Below, in pieces: positions 1 through 9,605 of a DNA stretch of 64,000 nucleotides. Where the stretch lies: NCBI RefSeq assembly GCF_041206865.1, contig NZ_JBGEDP010000001.1, forward strand, positions 4,526,001 to 4,590,000, written 5' to 3'. The notes under the pieces are model-generated. The model ran no database searches. It saw only the letters and a program-made list of their open reading frames with translations, and was not told where the DNA came from. The stretch is from Mycobacterium sp. HUMS_12744610. GTDB taxonomy: Bacteria > Actinomycetota > Actinomycetes > Mycobacteriales > Mycobacteriaceae. How positions within the stretch are numbered: position 1 is the first letter of the stretch; each line of letters starts with the position of its first letter. The translations under genes were made by a program, and so were the position numbers.

Positions 1-1369
1 CGACCTGACCAGCCTGCGGTTTATCGACGGCCCGTACGGCGCCCTGCTCCTGGGGCCCGTTGGCGTAGGCAAGACGCATCTGGCAACGACGCTGGGTCAC
101 ATCGCCGTGCGCCGCCGCACCCCCACCCTGATGCTGCGTGCCGATGCAATGTTCAAGCGGCTCAAAGCCTCCCGACTCGACAACAGCACCGAAGCGGAGA
201 TGCGCCGCCTGGCCCAAATTCGGCTGCTGATCATCGATGACTTCGCGCTGCAGCCGATGGACGCCACCGCGACCGCCGACTTTTACGAGCTTGTCGTGGC
301 CCGCCACCAGCGAGCCTCAACCGTGCTGACCTCCAACCGCAGCCCCGATGAATGGCTGGCTGTGCTTCCCCCGAAATCGTGGAGGGTTTCCTATGCCGCT
401 TCCGGCTTGGTCTTGGATTCCCTGATCTCGTAGTTGACGGGTGAGAGCCCGTCGGCGGCGCTGTGCCGGCGTTGGTGGTTGTAGAAGGTGTAGCACCAGT
501 CGATGACCACGGCCTGCGCTTGGATAGTATCACGGAAACGATTGCGGGACAACACTTCCCATTCGAGTGAGGAGAAGAATGCCTCTGCGGCAGCATTGTC
601 GAAACACGATCCGACCCGGCCCATCGACTGCCGAATCCCCAACTTCCGGCACAGTGCGGTGAACGCGCCCGCGGTATAGGTGCTGCCGCGATCGGTGTGG
701 AATATGACCCGCTCGGACTCCTCGTCGCGCCAGATCACTCGGCGGCCACCGCGGGCGGCCACGGCCATTTTGATGGCCGCGCACGCCAGCTCGGCATCTG
801 GGTGTAAGCCCATGGCCGCGCCCAGCAGCCGGCGGCTATACAGATCGATCACGGTCGCCAAATACAGCTTCTGCCCGGACTCGGTCGGAATCTCGGTCAT
901 GTCACCGACCCATTTGCAGTTCGGCGCGGCCGCGGTGAAGTCTCGTTTGACCAGGTCGGGGAACTTCGGTGCCGTCTTGTCCTGTTTGGTAAGCCCATTG
1001 CGGCGCTTGATGCGGCGCGCCACCAAACCCTGGCGGCGCATCGAGTCGGCCACCGTTTTCTCCGACACCTGCCAACCAAGATCACGCAGGTCATCGACCA
1101 GCCGTGGTGAACCATGTAGTCCCTTGGCCGCCTTGAACGCCGCAGCGACCGCGGCATCGAGTGCAACGCGGCGCCGATCGGTGTCGGTGTGCAACCCATC
1201 AGGATCGTCGGCACGGTTGATCCACTTGTAGAACCACGCCATGCTGACCCCCAACAGAAAGCACGTAACCGTATGAAGGACCCCGGGTTTGATGCACACC
1301 TCGTTTTGTGTGACCGGTGTTGTCCGATCCGATGAGGAGCGTAGTACCCGGACGCCCAGTTGTGCGCGG

Positions 1370-1978
1370 TCAGTTCGTGTCGTTGGCGTCGTGCCATGCC
1401 TGCCAGATGTCGGGGCGGAGCCGACCGCGGTCGGGTACCTGCAGGCCGACGGCGCGGGCCCAGGCGCGCACCTCGGCGGTGCTCGGCTCGGGCGCTGGGG
1501 CTGCTTGATCGAGTTCGGTGACGATCGATCTTGGTTGGCGAGATACGTTGCAGCGCAGCGTGGTCAGTGATCGCCCAGGCGTGGGCGGCGTGGGGTACGC
1601 ACGTTCGGACGCGCCTGCTTGCGGGTGCGCGGCGATTGCCAGAACACCGCGTCGCGGCCCCCCGCGGTGGTGAACCACCGTCGATTGGGGTCCCGGCTTT
1701 CACGAACAACCAGCTGCGAGCGGTTTTCCCTGGACCGCTGCACAATCACATCGATGGCCGCACCGCGGCGCTGGCACGAGCGCAACGGCAGGCGTTCGAC
1801 GATCACCGCATCTGTGGGCCACTCGTTGAGGCTGACTGGGTAGCAGTACAGCGCCTTGACCCGCGGCCACGTCCCCGAGGTCCGAAACAGCAGGTCACCG
1901 CCGGGTTGGGGAACCCGCAGCAGATACAGCAGCCGGGAATCCTCATCCGGGTTCGAGCGCGATCACCAACTCCGCCAC
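1370..1978 (-). pseudogene. passenger gene remnant in IS-B: ERCC4/Lsr2-type protein lacking its middle
   Basis: A GTG at 1978 begins MAELVIAL. After a one-base frameshift the reading continues NPDEDSRLLYLLRVPQP, then RSCQRRGAAIDVIV and WQSPRTRKQARPNVRTP. A second frame near the end (about 1510-1370) reads STAEVRAWARAVGLQVPDRG and ends AWHDANDTN. That is the DNA-binding C-terminal domain type of Lsr2. I recall actinobacterial proteins with this N-terminus, an ERCC4 nuclease domain and this C-terminus. The nuclease part is absent here, so an internal deletion is inferred. The remnant lies 47 bp downstream of orfB on the same strand. Confidence 0.6.
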
Positions 1979-2025
1979 AGTCCCCGAGTCTGCCGGTGCG
2001 CGGCCCCGAAGCGGGCCTGTGGGGC

Positions 2026-3007
2026 TTACTGGTGGCCGGTGTGCTCGGCGGCGTGCAGGCGCTGGTAGTGCTCGGCCTCGACCTCGGCCGGCGGGCGTCG
2101 GCCCAGACGGTGCATCAGCCTGGCTGTGTTGTACCAGTGCACCCACGCCGAGGTGATGTCCTCCAGGTCGGCGAGGGTGCGGATCGGGCCGTTGCGAAAC
2201 GGTGAGCCCTCGCGGACGCACTCGGTTTTGTAGAGCCCAATAGTGGTTTCGGCGAGCGCGTTATCGAGGGCGTCTCCGACCGTGCCGACCGAAGGTTTCA
2301 GCCCGGCCAACATCAGAATTTCGGTGAAATGTATTGCGGTGTACTGTGATCCGGCATCGCTGTGGTGGATGGTGTTCCCGGACAGCGGACGACCCTCGCG
2401 GGCTCGGCGGGCTGCGGCGGCCCGAATGGCGCGTTCGACGAATGCGGTGTTTTTCCTCAGCGAGCATTCCCAGCCGGGGGATCAGGCCGGCGTAGGCGTC
2501 GATGACAAACGCGGTATAGCCGAACCCGCCACCGTCGAGGGGCACGTAGGTGAAGTCGGCCACGTGCAGAGCGTCGGGTCGCGTTACCCGGAACCGCCGA
2601 CCCACCAGGTCCGGTGCCCGCTCGGCGGCTGGATCCCGCTCGGTGGTGCGCACCCGGCGGGTTCGGGTCACGCCGCGCCAGCCGTTGGCGCGCATCAGCC
2701 GTTCTAGCGTGCAGCGGGCCACGGGGACGCCCTGGCGCTGCAGATGCGCCCACATCTTCACACTGCCGTACAGGCATTCTGGAGGCCGTTTGCCATCGCC
2801 GTCGGGCTCGTAGATGCCGGCCAGGATCTCGGTGATCGTGGTGTCCCATAGTGCCCGTTTCGACGGTGCTGCTGCCCGGTGTGCCCAGTAGGTACGCGGG
2901 GCGATCGCCACGCCCTGGATACCCAGAGCGCGGCAGATCGGTACGACCCCGAACCGGTCCTTGTGTTCGTCGATGAACGCACAGATCAGCGGTGTAGCGG
3001 GTCGCAC
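2026..3007 (-). pseudogene. IS-B orfB transposase, frameshifted
   Basis: IS3-family DDE transposase. The first part reads CAFIDEHKDRFGVVPICRAL, then HVADFTYVPLDGGGFGYTAF. At the run of five G at 2476-2480 (C on the coding strand) the frame is lost. One base fewer would continue with the expected CSLRKNTAFVER. The rest reads GDALDNALAETTIGLYKTE with the catalytic Glu, then ends AEHTGHQ. A single-base expansion of a homopolymer explains the break. It could be a real mutation or a sequencing error. Confidence 0.85.
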
Positions 3008-3297
3008 TCCCGCGCGAAGAAAGTCGTTGCGGCTTTTAGTACTTCGATTGTGGTTTCGAGCTCGCGGTTCTTCCTGCGAAGCTCACGCAGCTCTTGTTTT
3101 TCTTCGCTGGACACCCCGGCCCTCTCGCCCGCGTCGACCTCGGCCTGGCGCACCCACTTGCGCAGCGTCTCCGCGCTCATCCCCAGCCGGCCGGAGATCT
3201 CGCGCATCGCCGCCCACTCCGTGGCGTAGTCATCGCGGTGTTCGCGGACCAACCGAACCGCCTTGGCCTTGGTGTTCTCGTCGTACTTGCTCGGCAT
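2986..3297 (-). CDS. IS-B orfA, IS3-family helix-turn-helix protein
   Basis: Small DNA-binding subunit (103 aa), resembling IS6110-group OrfA. It has a helix-turn-helix segment ([20 protein letters not shown]), [10 protein letters not shown], and a C-terminal coiled coil rich in Glu/Arg ([18 protein letters not shown]). The ATG at 3297 is chosen because GGGAAGG lies at good spacing upstream; an ATG nine bases earlier is also possible. It overlaps the start of orfB, as is usual where IS3 elements make an OrfAB fusion by frameshifting. Confidence 0.85.
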   Translation of the reverse strand: MPSKYDENTKAKAVRLVREHRDDYATEWAAMREISGRLGMSAETLRKWVRQAEVDAGERAGVSSEEKQELRELRRKNRELETTIEVLKAATTFFARECDPLHR

Positions 3298-3401
3298 CGT
3301 GCCCATCCTTCCCTCAGAAGAAGGTGTGCAAGAAACCCGGTACGGTTCAGTATGCGGCACCCGGTATTTGGCCCTCTGGTCAGCGATGAAGCGTGCCACG
3401 C

Positions 3402-3692
3402 TCACTTCGTCGCCTCCTTCACCCACAGGACCACTGATCGCTTGAGGACATCACGCTCCATCCGCAGCTCGGCGTTCTCGGCCCGCAACCGCTTGAGCTC
3501 GGCGAGATCGTCGCGGGTCAGCTCCCCACGACCCTCACGCGCCTCTCGATCCTGGGCAACCCAATTTCCCAGAGTGCCCTCGTGGATCCCCAGGTCCCGC
3601 GCGACCTGGGCGATCGACTTACCCGTCTCACGCACGATCCGAACAGCCCCCTCACGGAACTCCCGGTCGTACTTCTTCCGTTTCTCTGACAT
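3402..3692 (-). CDS. IS-A copy 1 orfA
   Basis: This is the 96-aa IS-A OrfA ([20 protein letters not shown]), with a helix-turn-helix around [19 protein letters not shown] and a C-terminal leucine-zipper-like stretch ending WVKEATK. It appears identical to the intact copies. Its partner orfB is broken by IS-B, so the protein has no functional transposase in cis. Confidence 0.88.
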   Translation of the reverse strand: MSEKRKKYDREFREGAVRIVRETGKSIAQVARDLGIHEGTLGNWVAQDREAREGRGELTRDDLAELKRLRAENAELRMERDVLKRSVVLWVKEATK

Positions 3693-4445
3693 CGCTACTC
3701 CTTATAGCTGATGCCTCCACGGTCTCGGGGGAATGCCAGGCGGTCATGACCGACCCCCTGCTGGCCCAGTCCGCCGTCGACCGGCTCACCTCAACAGCGC
3801 ACGAACTCGTCATCGAAGGCCAGTCCTACCGACGCCGCCAGAAGCCCTCAGTTGACACCAGGCCAACGACCGCCGATCATCCCCAATGAGCCAAACAGGT
3901 GGTCCATAGTTGGTGGCCAACCGGTGGTCCCATCCTCGTGGCAAATGACAGCGGCATTGCTGATCAGCTCGGCCGGGCGGCTTCGACGATCTCTCGGGAG
4001 TTGCGCCGCGGCGGCGACGATCAGGGACGTTATCGACCTGCTTGCGCCGAGCGGCTCGCTGTTGGGCGGTGATCTCGATCGTCACACACCCGCCGGGTGG
4101 AGTGCGACGAGGAACTTCGCGGTGTCGTCTCTGATCTGTTCGCCAAGGGGCGTGTCATTCCATTTGTGTAAGTCCGGGGTGGTCCATCATCGGACCGCCG
4201 TTCGGGGCGGACAGAAGGAGTGTTTTGTGACGAAGACCACGCAATTGCCGGCTGAGGAGAAGTCGGCGGTGGCATTCCCCCGAGACCGTGGAGGCATCAG
4301 CTATAAGGAGTAGCGATGTCAGAGAAACGGAAAAAGTACGACCGGGAGTTCCGTGAGGGGGCTGTTCGGATCGTGCGTGAGACGGGTAAGTCGATCGCCC
4401 AGGTCGCGCGGGACCTGGGGATCCACGAGGGCACTCTGGGAAATT

Positions 4446-5933
4446 GGTCGCGTCCTGAAACCGGTGTAAATGGGGCCGGGCGTAGGTTCTGCTTCGAGAC
4501 CTACCAAGTCATCGAAGAAAGGACCTACGCCCGTGCCTGCACGAGTATTGCCGACCGACCGTGTTCGCGCCAAGATCGACGAGTTGTTCGCCTCCGATCG
4601 TGAGCTGCCCGAGATCCTGGAGGAGGTGGCCCGCCTCGGTGCGCAACTGTTGATGCAGGCCGCGCTGGAAGCCGAGGTGACCGAATTCCTGGGCCGGGAG
4701 CGCTACCAACGCACCGCAGCGACACCGGATGCCCAGCCGGGGTCACGCAACGGCTATCAGCCGGTGACGGTCAAGACCACCGCTGGCCCGGTCACCTTGG
4801 AGCGGCCCAAGCTGCGCGGCACGACCGCCGCGTTCGCCTCACGGCTGTTCGGCAAGCACGTCACCAAGACCAACGCGCTGGAATCGCTGGTGATCGCCTC
4901 ATTCGTGCGTGGATTGTCGGTGCGCGATGTCGAGGCCACCCTTGCCGATGCGCTCGGTGATCAGGCCGCGATCTCGAAATCAACGGTGTCGCAGGTATGC
5001 CAAGCCATCAAGGCCGAGTACGACTCCTGGGCGGTCCGCCGCCTCGACGAGGTGGTGCTGGACTACCTGTTCCTGGATGCCTCGTTTTTCCGGATGCATC
5101 CCGGCTCGCCGGCCGAGCCGGTCCTGGCTGTCTGGGGCATCACCACCGACGGCAAGCCCGTCTTCGTGGGCCTGGCCCCCGGCACCGGGGAGTCGACGGA
5201 TGCCTGGGCCGACTTTTTGACCGACCTACGCGACCGTGGGCTGGGGTGCCCGCTGCTGGTGGTCTCCGACGGGGCCCGCGGATTGATCGCGGCTATCGAA
5301 CAAATCTACCCAAAAGCGTTGCGCCAGAGATGTCTTATTCACCGGCTGCGCAATATTCTGGCGAAGATCCCGGCGGGGATGCAGGCCGAGATCCGCGACG
5401 GCTACTGGGCCTGCTTCGACACCGACGGCCTCAACATCGAACCCGGCCCACGCCTGGTCGAGCTCATCGACGCCCGGCTGACCGCGTTCGCCGACCGCTA
5501 CGCGCCCACCTACCCGGCGGCGATGAAGATCTTGCTGACCGACCGGGAGGGTCTGACCGCTTATCTGCGGTTCCCGACCGAGCATCATCACCGCATCCGG
5601 CACTCGAACTTCATCGAGCGCACCTTCGGTGAAACACGCCGTCGCGCAAAGGTTATCGGCCGCTTCCCGGGCGAGACCAGCTGCATCAGCATCGTCTGGG
5701 CCGTCCTTGACCGCGCATCGCGCGGCTGGCGCGGACTGACCATGACCCCCGCCGGGTTACGCCAGCTCCAAGACCTACGCCGTGCCCTGCTGCAACCACC
5801 ACGGCAACTACGACCCCAGCACACCCCGGACTCCGCCACCAACAACCCCGAGCCTGTCAGCGCCACCGCGTAACATCACCCACCGAAGCCAGAACCTGCG
5901 CCCGACGATTTACACCAAAATCTGGACGCCACC
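4446..5933 (+). mobile_element. IS256-family element D, apparently intact
   Basis: The 1,488-bp element has imperfect IRs GGTCGCGTCCTGAAACC and, on the other strand, GGTGGCGTCCAGATTTT. The 8-bp TSD is GGGAAATT, typical of the IS256 family. It holds one uninterrupted transposase gene. It is the innermost of four nested elements (G, C, A copy 4, D). Confidence 0.94.
4533..5873 (+). CDS. IS256-family (mutator) transposase of element D
   Basis: DDE transposase of about 446 aa that moves element D. GTG at 4533 is chosen because GAAGAAAGGACC lies just upstream, giving MPARVLPTDRVRAKIDELFA; upstream codons lie in the terminal region. Catalytic motifs are in order: LFLDASFFRMH (first Asp), LLVVSDGARGL (second Asp), the QRCLIHRLRNIL signature with C-x2-H, and FIERTFGETRRRAKVIGRF (Glu). 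Length is normal for the family and no damage is visible. Element C encodes a different IS256-family protein. Confidence 0.93.
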   Translation: MPARVLPTDRVRAKIDELFASDRELPEILEEVARLGAQLLMQAALEAEVTEFLGRERYQRTAATPDAQPGSRNGYQPVTVKTTAGPVTLERPKLRGTTAAFASRLFGKHVTKTNALESLVIASFVRGLSVRDVEATLADALGDQAAISKSTVSQVCQAIKAEYDSWAVRRLDEVVLDYLFLDASFFRMHPGSPAEPVLAVWGITTDGKPVFVGLAPGTGESTDAWADFLTDLRDRGLGCPLLVVSDGARGLIAAIEQIYPKALRQRCLIHRLRNILAKIPAGMQAEIRDGYWACFDTDGLNIEPGPRLVELIDARLTAFADRYAPTYPAAMKILLTDREGLTAYLRFPTEHHHRIRHSNFIERTFGETRRRAKVIGRFPGETSCISIVWAVLDRASRGWRGLTMTPAGLRQLQDLRRALLQPPRQLRPQHTPDSATNNPEPVSATA

Positions 5934-6098
5934 GGGAAATTGGGTTGCCCAGGATCGAGAGGCGCGTGAGGGTCGTGGGGAGCTGACCCGCGACGATCTC
6001 GCCGAGCTCAAGCGGTTGCGGGCCGAGAACGCCGAGCTGCGGATGGAGCGTGATGTCCTCAAGCGATCAGTGGTCCTGTGGGTGAAGGAGGCGACGAA

Positions 6099-7032
6099 GT
6101 GAGCGTGGCACGCTTCATCGCTGACCAGAGGGCCAAATACCGGGTGCCGCATACGGTTACGTGCTTTCTGTTGGGGGTCAGCATGGCGTGGTTCTACAAG
6201 TGGATCAACCGTGCCGACGATCCTGATGGGTTGCACACCGACACCGATCGGCGCCGCGTTGCACTCGATCGCGGTCGCTGCGGCGTTCAAGGCGGCCAAG
6301 GGACTACATGGTTCACCACGGCTGGTCGATGACCTGCGTGATCTTGGTTGGCAGGTGTCGGAGAAAACGGTGGCCGACTCGATGCGCCGCCAGGGTTTGG
6401 TGGCGCGCCGCATCAAGCGCCGCAATGGGCTTACCAAACAGGACAAGACGGCACCGAAGTTCCCCGACCTGGTCAAACGAGACTTCACCGCGGCCGCGCC
6501 GAACTGCAAATGGGTCGGTGACATGACCGAGATTCCGACCGAGTCCGGGCAGAAGCTGTATTTGGCGACCGTGATCGATCTGTATAGCCGCCGGCTGCTG
6601 GGCGCGGCCATGGGCTTACACCCAGATGCCGAGCTGGCGTGCGCGGCCATCAAAATGGCCGTGGCCGCCCGCGGTGGCCGCCGAGTGATCTGGCGCGACG
6701 AGGAGTCCGAGCGGGTCATATTCCACACCGATCGCGGCAGCACCTATACCGCGGGCGCGTTCACCGCACTGTGCCGGAAGTTGGGGATTCGGCAGTCGAT
6801 GGGCCGGGTCGGATCGTGTTTCGACAATGCTGCCGCAGAGGCATTCTTCTCCTCACTCGAATGGGAAGTGTTGTCCCGCAATCGTTTCCGTGATACTATC
6901 CAAGCGCAGGCCGTGGTCATCGACTGGTGCTACACCTTCTACAACCACCAACGCCGGCACAGCGCCGCCGACGGGCTCTCACCCGTCAACTACGAGATCA
7001 GGGAATCCAAGACCAAGCCGGAAGCGGCATAG
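6099..7032 (+). pseudogene. IS-A copy 4 orfB, 2-nt deletion
   Basis: Begins at the GTG overlapping the orfA stop (GTGA). Against the intact copies, two bases are missing near 6269 (CTCGATCGCGG instead of CTCGATGCCGCGG), which shifts the frame after RRVALD. The remainder of the transposase is open to 7032 and otherwise matches the other copies. Confidence 0.9.
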
Positions 7033-7718
7033 GAAACCCTCCACGATTTCGGGGGAAGCACAGCGGCGCGTCGGCTGGCTGAGACGTTCTCGGCGGAGAC
7101 GTTGGACTCGTTGATCAAGGACGCGGTGAAAGCCGGGACCCCAATCGACGGTGCGGACGGTTTGCTCAATGAGTTGACCAAGGCCGTGCTGGAGCGGGCG
7201 CTGAATTCGGAGCTGACCCATCACCTGGGCTATGAGGCCGGTGATCCCGCCGGGCGCGGTTCGGGCAATTCTCGCAACGGCACGACGCCTAAGACGGTGA
7301 GCACGATCAACGGCCCGGTGCGCATCGATGCGCCACGCGACCGCAACGGGTCGTTCGAGCCGGCGATCGTGCCGAAGAAGACCCGTCGGCTTAACAACAT
7401 CAATTCCGTGGTGCTGTCTCTGTATTCACGTGGCATGACTACCCGAGACATCGAAGCACACCTTGAAGAGGTGTACGGGGCCAGTGTGTCGAGGGAGCTG
7501 ATCTCCAACATCACCGAGGTGGTGGTCGATGAGATCAAGGCCTGGCAAGCCCGCCCACTCGATGAGGTCTATCCGATCCTGTATATCGACGGTCTGCGGC
7601 TGCGCATCAAGGACAACGGGGTGGTCACCATGGTTTGCGTCTGACTTCGCCGCAGAGATCGGGGTGAGAAATTACCCAAGGGTGGGAGTCTTCTCGGGTG
7701 ATCCGAGAGGAGCGATCC

Positions 7719-9115
7719 ATGCCCGAGTCGAACGAGTCCGGCCGTCGGCGGCCGATGAAGCTGTCGGCGGAGACGAAGTGGGAGATCTTCCTGCAGGTCA
7801 CTGCCGGGGAGATCAGCCAGGCCGAGGCCGCGCGCAGGTGGGCCGTCGACGTGTCAACGGTGATCGGGATACGCCGCACAGTCAAAGACGCCGCACTGGC
7901 CGCCCTGGCCCGCAAGCCGGGGCGTCCTGGCCGGCAACGCGATTGGCAATTGGAGGCGGCACGATCCGAGATCGCGCAGTTGACCGAGGCGGTCAAGGCG
8001 CAGGCTATCGAGCTGGCGGTTGTGCGGGGAAAATCCGGCTGGGGCTGAGCGGACCGGTGCCGGCGCGGGTCCCCGCCGAGGCGAAGGAGCTGGTCCTCAA
8101 GACGGTCGACGAGGCGGTCGCAGCCGGGTTCTCCCATAGCTGGGCGTGTGCGCTGTGGCAGGTCTCCGATTCGCGGGTGCACCGGTGGCGGGCGCGGCGC
8201 CGCGACACTGGCACCCTGGTCGACTGCGCCCCGGGCGGGCACCCGATACACGGTTTGCTGCCCGAGGAAGTGGCCGCGATCCTCGACCTGGTCGAGCAGT
8301 GGGGTCCGATCGACCGGTCGCATCGCAAGCTGGCCCACCGCGGCTCCTACCAGCAGCTGGTGTGGGTGGCGCCGGCCACCCTGCGCCGGGTGCTCATCAC
8401 CCACGGGCTGAGCCTGCCGGCACCTCAACCACGGCGCCGGTCGGAGAAAAAGCCCTGGCCGGACTGGCTGGTGTGGGCGCCCAACCGGATTTGGATCTGG
8501 GACGCGACCCACTTCACCCGGGCTCGCCGCGTCGTCTTCGCCATCGTCGATATGGTGTCACGCAAGTGGATCGACACCCTGGTCAGCGTCGAGGAGACCA
8601 CCACCCAGGTGCAGGTGGTCTTCGAACACGCCCTCGAAATCGAGGACCTGTTGGATTTGCTGACCGACGAGCGCCTCGACCTCGACGCGGACGATCCGCG
8701 CCGCCCGATCCTACTGGCGGTTTCCGACAACGGGCCGCCGATGACCGCCCACGACACCCGCGCTTTCATGGCCCTGATGGCCATCGTCCAACACCATGGT
8801 CGCCCCGGCGTGCCACAAGACCAAGCGTGGATCGAATCGTTCTTCGGCCACATCAAGTGCGAGTGGCCGCACCTGGAGGCCATCACCGACCCGGCGCTGC
8901 TGGAAACCGAACTCGCAAGGGTGCGAACCGAATACAATTGCGTCAGGCTCCACGAAGCGATTGGCTATGTGACCCCCGACGACGAGCACGCCGGCCGTGG
9001 AGAGGCTATCCGCCAGGCCCGTCGTGACGGCCTCGACCGAGCACGCCAACGCCGCCTGGACTACCATCGTCGAACCAGCACCAACCCCACCGGGGAGACG
9101 CCATGCATTGGGTAA
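7719..9115 (+). CDS. IS-E copy 1 OrfAB transposase, read through a -1 frameshift
   Basis: OrfA (ATG 7719, stop 8048) has a helix-turn-helix region (EISQAEAARRWAVDVSTVIG) and ends GKSGWG. OrfB lies in the -1 frame and has no obvious start of its own. The heptamer G_GGA_AAA (8027-8033) sits in the correct frame. Slipping back one base joins VRGK to IRLGLSGPVPARVPAEAKEL. OrfB carries the DDE core: IWIWDATHFTRARRVVFAIV, LLAVSDNGPPMTAHDTRAF and DQAWIESFFGHIKCEW. The upstream GAGAGGAG fits a ribosome site for ATG 7719. The fusion is inferred from the sequence only. Confidence 0.85.
8027..8033 (+). promoter_or_regulatory. candidate -1 ribosomal frameshift heptamer of IS-E copy 1
   Basis: GGGAAAA in the phase G_GGA_AAA, a perfect X_XXY_YYZ slippery site, 12 bases before the OrfA stop. 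It is also present at 12582-12588 (copy 2, minus strand) and 14140-14146 (copy 3). Confidence 0.75.
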
Positions 9116-9605
9116 TTTCCCGCGCGATCTCTGCGGTTAAGTCAGAAACACCTCAACCACCAAGGTGGCTTACCTGGCGATTGGGGTGGATCTGGAGGGC
9201 CGCAAACATGCCCTGGGAGTCTGGATCCAAGACTCCGAGGGCGCGAAGTTCTGGCAGAAAGTCGTCATCGACCTGCGCAACCGCGGAGTGCGCGACATCT
9301 TGATCGCCTGCTGCGACGGCCTCACGGGGCTGCCCGATGCGATCCGCTCGATCTTCCCCGACACCGTGGTGCAGACCTGCGTGGTGCACGTGATCCGCAA
9401 CGCCATGCGGTTCGTGTCCTACAAGGACCGCAAGAAGGTCGCCACTTCGATGCGGGCGATCTACACGGCCGCAACCGTCGAGGCCGCTGAGCTCGCGCTC
9501 AAAGACTTCGACACCCAGTTCGGCGCCCAATATCCCGGCGCGATTGACGTCTGGCACAACGCCTGGCCCGAATTCGTGCCGTTTCTGGATTATCCCGTGG
9601 AGCTG

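Larger units (their letters stand above)
1274..3349 (-). mobile_element. IS-B, IS3-family (IS6110-like OrfA) with passenger DNA
   Basis: The ends are TGAAGGACCCCGGGTTT and, on the other strand, TGAACCGTACCGGGTTT, flanked by a 3-bp TSD GTA (1271-1273, 3350-3352). The element is 2,076 bp, about 700 bp longer than a usual IS3 element. The right two thirds hold orfA and orfB. The left third (1274-2025) holds a decayed gene that is not a transposase. Because the TSD and IRs bracket the whole block, it probably moved as one unit. Confidence 0.85.
391..3405 (-). pseudogene. IS-A copy 1 orfB, split by IS-B
   Basis: This is the IS3-type DDE transposase of IS-A (retroviral integrase fold; motifs [32 protein letters not shown]), read leftward. 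The body is 391-1273 and the first codons are at 3350-3405. IS-B separates them, flanked by GTA on both sides. Without IS-B plus one GTA, the gene has exactly the 936 nt of the intact copies. No complete protein can be made from this copy as it stands. Confidence 0.9.
361..3738 (-). mobile_element. IS-A copy 1 (IS3-type), interrupted by IS-B
   Basis: The ends are TGTGCTTCCCCCGAAATC (left) and, on the other strand, TGGCATTCCCCCGAGACC (right). They match the ends of the intact 1,299-bp copies at 17162-18460 and 27047-28345. Subtracting IS-B and its 3-bp TSD leaves 1,299 bp, the same length as the intact copies. The target is istB of element L, with TSD GGC. Confidence 0.93.
2..3889 (+). pseudogene. 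istB: istB of element L, split by IS-A copy 1
   Basis: IstB is the AAA+ ATPase helper of IS21 transposition. The first piece (2-360) reads in frame with a Walker A motif GPVGVGKTH and a Walker B-like LLIIDDFAL, ending at DEWLA. The second piece (3739-3889) continues VMTDPLLAQSAVDRL and ends KPSVDTRPTTADHPQ before a TGA. IS-A copy 1 lies between them, flanked by the 3-bp repeat GGC (358-360, 3739-3741). Removing the insert and one repeat restores a single frame. The N-terminus is outside the window. Confidence 0.88.
1..3950 (+). mobile_element. IS21-family element L, right part only
   Basis: This is the right portion of an IS21-type element whose left end and istA lie before the window. It carries a broken istB and ends near ATGACA at 3950. 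Just inside that end are two copies of GGTGGTCC (3898-3905 and 3923-3930), like the multiple terminal repeats of IS21 elements. The sequence resumes directly in an IS30 transposase gene at 3951, so L sits inside element G. L is itself split by IS-A copy 1 at 361-3738. The TSD cannot be checked because the left end is missing. Confidence 0.8.
4316..6102 (+). pseudogene. IS-A copy 4 orfA, split by element D
   Basis: Same 96-aa OrfA as the intact copies. It runs from ATG at 4316 to GTLGN at 4445 and resumes at 5942 ([11 protein letters not shown]) to the TGA at 6102. Element D lies between, flanked by GGGAAATT (4438-4445, 5934-5941). Confidence 0.92.
4270..7062 (+). mobile_element. IS-A copy 4, interrupted by IS256 element D
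   Basis: This copy runs opposite to copies 1-3. It starts TGGCATTCCCCCGAGACC and ends with the GGGGGAAGCACA terminus. The TSD is GCGG (4266-4269, 7063-7066), inside the transposase of element C. Element D splits its orfA, and a 2-nt deletion near 6269 breaks its orfB, so this copy is inactivated twice. Confidence 0.93.
7631..9155 (+). mobile_element. IS-E copy 1 (IS3-type, 1,525 bp), intact
   Basis: Ends are TGGTTTGCGTCTGACTTC and, on the other strand, TGAGGTGTTTCTGACTTA. The 4-bp TSD ACCA (7627-7630, 9156-9159) lies in the transposase of element C. Two more full copies (11460-12984, 13744-15268), a 5'-truncated copy (18838-19881) and a terminal scrap (23040-23109) occur in the window. Confidence 0.93.
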
